A DNA stretch of 64,000 bases, taken from NCBI RefSeq assembly GCF_024498075.1, contig NZ_JANHOF010000007.1, positions 124,001-188,000 of the forward strand. Reading direction: 5' to 3'. The stretch is from Paenibacillus mendelii (GTDB lineage: Bacteria; Bacillota; Bacilli; Paenibacillales; Paenibacillaceae). The notes below the pieces were generated by a model that made no database searches, had not been told where the DNA came from, and saw only the letters and a program-made list of their open reading frames with translations. Made by a program: the position numbers and the translations under genes. Shown one piece after another: positions 61,517 to 64,000 of this stretch (positions are counted from its first letter, which is position 1; each line of letters starts with the position of its first letter).

Positions 61517-63310
61517 ATGAATGCGGTTTCAATCGTTATTGGATCGATTTGTATTCTTATGATTGCGTACCGGATATACGGTACGTTCATGGCGGCAAAA
61601 GTATTGAAGCTCAACGACTCCTCGCCGACACCGGCGCATACATTGAACGATGGTAAGGATTATGTTCCAACGAACAAGTGGGTCACTTTCGGCCATCACT
61701 TCGCTGCCATCGCGGCGGCGGGTCCGCTCGTCGGTCCGATTCTGGCTGCGCAATTCGGTTATTTGCCGGGCCTGCTCTGGCTGTTGATCGGGGCCGTTAT
61801 CGGGGGTGCCGTGCATGATGCCGTTGTCTTGTTCGCTTCGATGCGAAAGAACGGAAAATCCTTATCCGAGGTTGCCAAGGACGAGCTTGGACCGGTTGCA
61901 GGCTTCTGTACCGGCCTTGCCATGCTGTTCATCATTACGATTACGATGGCAGGTTTGTCGATGGTTGTCCTGCATGCCTTGGAGAATAACCCTTGGGGAA
62001 CGTTCGCCGTCGGAATAACCATTCCGATCGCAATGGGTGTAGGTCTTTTCTATAAGAAGACCGGCAATTTGAAGCTGGCGTCAACGATCGGATTTATTCT
62101 TCTCATGGTCGGCGTCTTCATGGGTCCGTCCATTCAAGATACGGTTATTGGCGAGTGGTTGTCGTTTGATACCCATACACTCGCGATTATATTGCCTGTC
62201 TATGCGTTCTTTGCGGCGGCACTGCCCGTCTGGCTGCTGCTTGCGCCGCGTGACTATCTGAGCAGCTTTATGAAGATCGGCGTATTTATCGCCCTTATTA
62301 TCGGGGTTTTCATTATTAATCCGGCGATTCCATTCCCGGCCGTTACCGAGTTCATTCACGGGGGCGGACCGATACTGCCGGGTCCTGTCTGGCCGTTCAT
62401 CTCCATTACGATCGCCTGCGGAGCCATCTCCGGGTTCCACGCCTTCGTCGGATCCGGTACGACGCCGAAGATGATCAACCGCTGGAGCGACATTAAAGCA
62501 ATCGGCTTCGGTGCCATGCTGGTGGAATGCTTGGTTGGGATCATGGCCCTTATTGCCGCTACTGCTCTGCAGCCGGCCGATTATTTCGCCATCAACTCGA
62601 CTCCGGAGGTTTTCAAAACCTTAGGCATGAATGTGGTCAACCTGCCGCAGCTCAGTGAGGAGATTGGTCTGAACTTGGAGGGGAGAACAGGCGGAGCCGT
62701 CACTTTGGCCGTCGGGATGACCTATATTTTCACGAAAATTCCATGGTTCAGCAATCTGGCGCCTTACTTCTTCCAGTTCGTTATCATGTTCGAAGCTGTG
62801 TTCATTCTAACGGCTATCGATGCAGGTACGCGGGTTTCCCGTTACCTTATTCAGGATTTCTTCGGTGAGCTGTACAAGCCGCTGAAGCGGGTAGATTGGG
62901 TACCCGGCACGATCTTCGCAAGTGCGCTTGCCTGCTTCTTATGGGGCTACCTGCTGTTCTCGGGCGATATCGGCTCCGTATGGGCATTGTTCGGCGTGTC
63001 GAACCAATTGATGGCTTCCATCGGGCTGATCATCGGCGCAACCGTCATTCTGAAAATTGCCGACAAACGCCGCTATATGCTCACCTGTCTCATTCCGCTC
63101 GCTTATCTGTTCGTTACGGTCAATTATGCGGGTTATTGGATGGTCAAGAACGTCTACCTTAATCCGGAAGCTTCCGGATACAGCGTCTTGAATGCATCGC
63201 TATCCATTATTATGCTTGTGCTGGGCGTGATCATCATGGTCGCAGCGATCAAAAAGTGGATCGAGCTCTTTAACTCTCCGCGTGCTAAGCTGGAGGCCGT
63301 GTCCTCTTAG
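61517..63310 (+). CDS. cstA: CstA-family transporter (pyruvate or peptide)
   Basis: 597 aa, close to the B. subtilis CstA length, with about 16 membrane segments. The family motifs GHHFAAIAAAGPLVGPILAAQ, AVHDAVVLFASMRKNGKSL and HAFVGSGTTPKMI are present. GGGGAGG lies upstream. In enterobacteria CstA and BtsT import pyruvate and BtsT is controlled by a LytS/LytR system; the gene order here suggests the same control. Confidence 0.92.
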   Translation: MNAVSIVIGSICILMIAYRIYGTFMAAKVLKLNDSSPTPAHTLNDGKDYVPTNKWVTFGHHFAAIAAAGPLVGPILAAQFGYLPGLLWLLIGAVIGGAVHDAVVLFASMRKNGKSLSEVAKDELGPVAGFCTGLAMLFIITITMAGLSMVVLHALENNPWGTFAVGITIPIAMGVGLFYKKTGNLKLASTIGFILLMVGVFMGPSIQDTVIGEWLSFDTHTLAIILPVYAFFAAALPVWLLLAPRDYLSSFMKIGVFIALIIGVFIINPAIPFPAVTEFIHGGGPILPGPVWPFISITIACGAISGFHAFVGSGTTPKMINRWSDIKAIGFGAMLVECLVGIMALIAATALQPADYFAINSTPEVFKTLGMNVVNLPQLSEEIGLNLEGRTGGAVTLAVGMTYIFTKIPWFSNLAPYFFQFVIMFEAVFILTAIDAGTRVSRYLIQDFFGELYKPLKRVDWVPGTIFASALACFLWGYLLFSGDIGSVWALFGVSNQLMASIGLIIGATVILKIADKRRYMLTCLIPLAYLFVTVNYAGYWMVKNVYLNPEASGYSVLNASLSIIMLVLGVIIMVAAIKKWIELFNSPRAKLEAVSS

Positions 63311-63398
63311 ACAGAAGAACATCTAAACTCAACGGATTTTCTCACTGGATTAATTCTCTCACTGGTTTGTTCTCTCGCGTGAATATGCAACCCATTCC

Positions 63399-63427
63399 AA
63401 CCACTCCATAACAGGAGTGGTTTTTTT
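63399..63427 (+). terminator. Terminator after cstA
   Basis: AACCACTCC, loop ATAACA, GGAGTGGTT followed by T7: a clear Rho-independent terminator. Confidence 0.85.
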
Positions 63428-63567
63428 CTATTGGATTTGGATGCGAAGGGCAGCCAGCCATAAAATAGATTTTGACATCCTGTTCGCTATATGTTCTTAT
63501 TGGTAGACTGGTGCGGATAAAATGTAAGCATACTGTAAATGAAGAGATTAATTGGAGGATTGGGAAA

Positions 63568-64000
63568 GTGGAAGTAACCTTGCAACAAGGCAATCATCGT
63601 GAAAGTGATCGTGAAAGTAAGAGTAAGCAATACAAAGTATTACCGATCATGATTTCGCTCTTGATTAGCGGATTTATCGGTATGTTCAGTGAAACGGCAT
63701 TGAATATCGCAATCAGCGATCTGATGCAGGTGCTGCATATTACAGCTCCAACCGCACAATGGCTGACGACCGGCTATTTGCTGACATTGGGTATCCTCGT
63801 CCCGGTATCGGGTCTGCTTCTGCAGTGGTTCACGACAAGGCAGCTGTTTATTGCATCACTGTCCTTCTCGATTGTAGGCACGCTAGTTGCCGCAATGGCG
63901 CCGAGCTTCGAGGTGCTGCTTATCGCGCGCGTATTCCAGGCGGCTGGAACGGGTCTGCTGCTGCCGCTTATGTTCAATACAATTCTGATCATCTTTCCTC
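63568..64000 (+). CDS. DHA2-type MFS exporter, N-terminal part
   Basis: The frame opens at GTG 63568, 11 bases after TTGGAGG, and runs off the right edge with no stop (144 codons visible). A charged start (NHRESDRESKSKQYK) precedes helices LPIMISLLISGFIGMFSETA, TAPTAQWLTTGYLLTLGILVP and FEVLLIARVFQAAGTGLLLP, the pattern of LmrB/EmrB drug exporters with 14 helices. A TTGACA lies at 63472. The substrate is unknown. Confidence 0.85.
   Translation, partial: MEVTLQQGNHRESDRESKSKQYKVLPIMISLLISGFIGMFSETALNIAISDLMQVLHITAPTAQWLTTGYLLTLGILVPVSGLLLQWFTTRQLFIASLSFSIVGTLVAAMAPSFEVLLIARVFQAAGTGLLLPLMFNTILIIFP

Noticed and set aside
1..64000. tRNA, rRNA, CRISPR arrays and prophage modules
   Set aside because: No cloverleaf, ribosomal sequence, regularly spaced repeats or phage structural genes were seen on either strand.

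Overview
The window looks like chromosomal DNA of a Paenibacillus-like member of the Bacillota. The evidence is strong GGAGG-type ribosome binding sites with frequent TTG/GTG starts, YesM/YesN-type two-component regulation beside an ATPase-less sugar ABC importer, a T-box leader, an S-layer (SLH) surface protein, a CcpA cre-like site and Bacillus-type gene families (YumC/YcgT, LytST/CstA, DbpA/YxiN). No rRNA, tRNA, CRISPR array or intact mobile element was seen.

Layout. 0-14.6 kb: end of a PhyH-type oxygenase, an AraC regulator, then a carbohydrate locus on one strand: sensor kinase, response regulator, solute-binding lipoprotein, two permeases, GH2 beta-mannosidase, a nitrilase-fold amidase, a distant GH125-like six-hairpin glycosidase and glycerate kinase. 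14.8-15.3 kb holds decayed remnants of a response regulator and an ABC-2 permease. 15.3-16.4 kb: divergent MarR and CBS-domain genes sharing an operator. 16.5-21.2 kb: an iron-siderophore importer whose ATPase gene has lost its centre, divergent from a ferredoxin/flavodoxin-NADP reductase-like gene, with two Fur boxes between. 21.2-25.1 kb: MarR plus a saccharopine-dehydrogenase-like reductase, then an FAD oxidoreductase and an ECF41-type sigma factor behind an ECF41-like promoter.

25.3-35.5 kb is the most coherent block: a LacI regulator behind an array of palindromic operators and a cre-like site, ribokinase, a BMP-type nucleoside importer (lipoprotein, double ATPase, two permeases), two nucleoside hydrolases and an ADP-ribosylglycohydrolase-family enzyme. 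It reads as uptake of nucleosides, N-glycosidic cleavage and phosphorylation of the freed ribose, with the last enzyme's substrate unknown. 35.6-40.3 kb: an SDR dehydrogenase, an AraC regulator and a divergent GH38 alpha-mannosidase, bracketed by two near-identical hairpins. 40.4-43.4 kb: an APH-fold kinase and a T-box-controlled methionyl-tRNA synthetase of the KFSTS type.

43.7-50.8 kb is mixed: a secreted propeller-like protein, an IS66 accessory-gene remnant, about 1.2 kb of strikingly GC-rich actinobacterial-looking DNA with a frameshifted membrane-protein gene, a methyltransferase, an aldo-keto reductase, a GIY-YIG-like protein and a PadR operon. 51-64 kb: rlmN, a YedE/YedF-type sulfur or selenium transport pair, the RNA helicase DbpA, a large SLH protein with three long repeats, a LytS/LytR pair followed by a CstA-family transporter, and the start of a DHA2-type MFS exporter cut by the window end.
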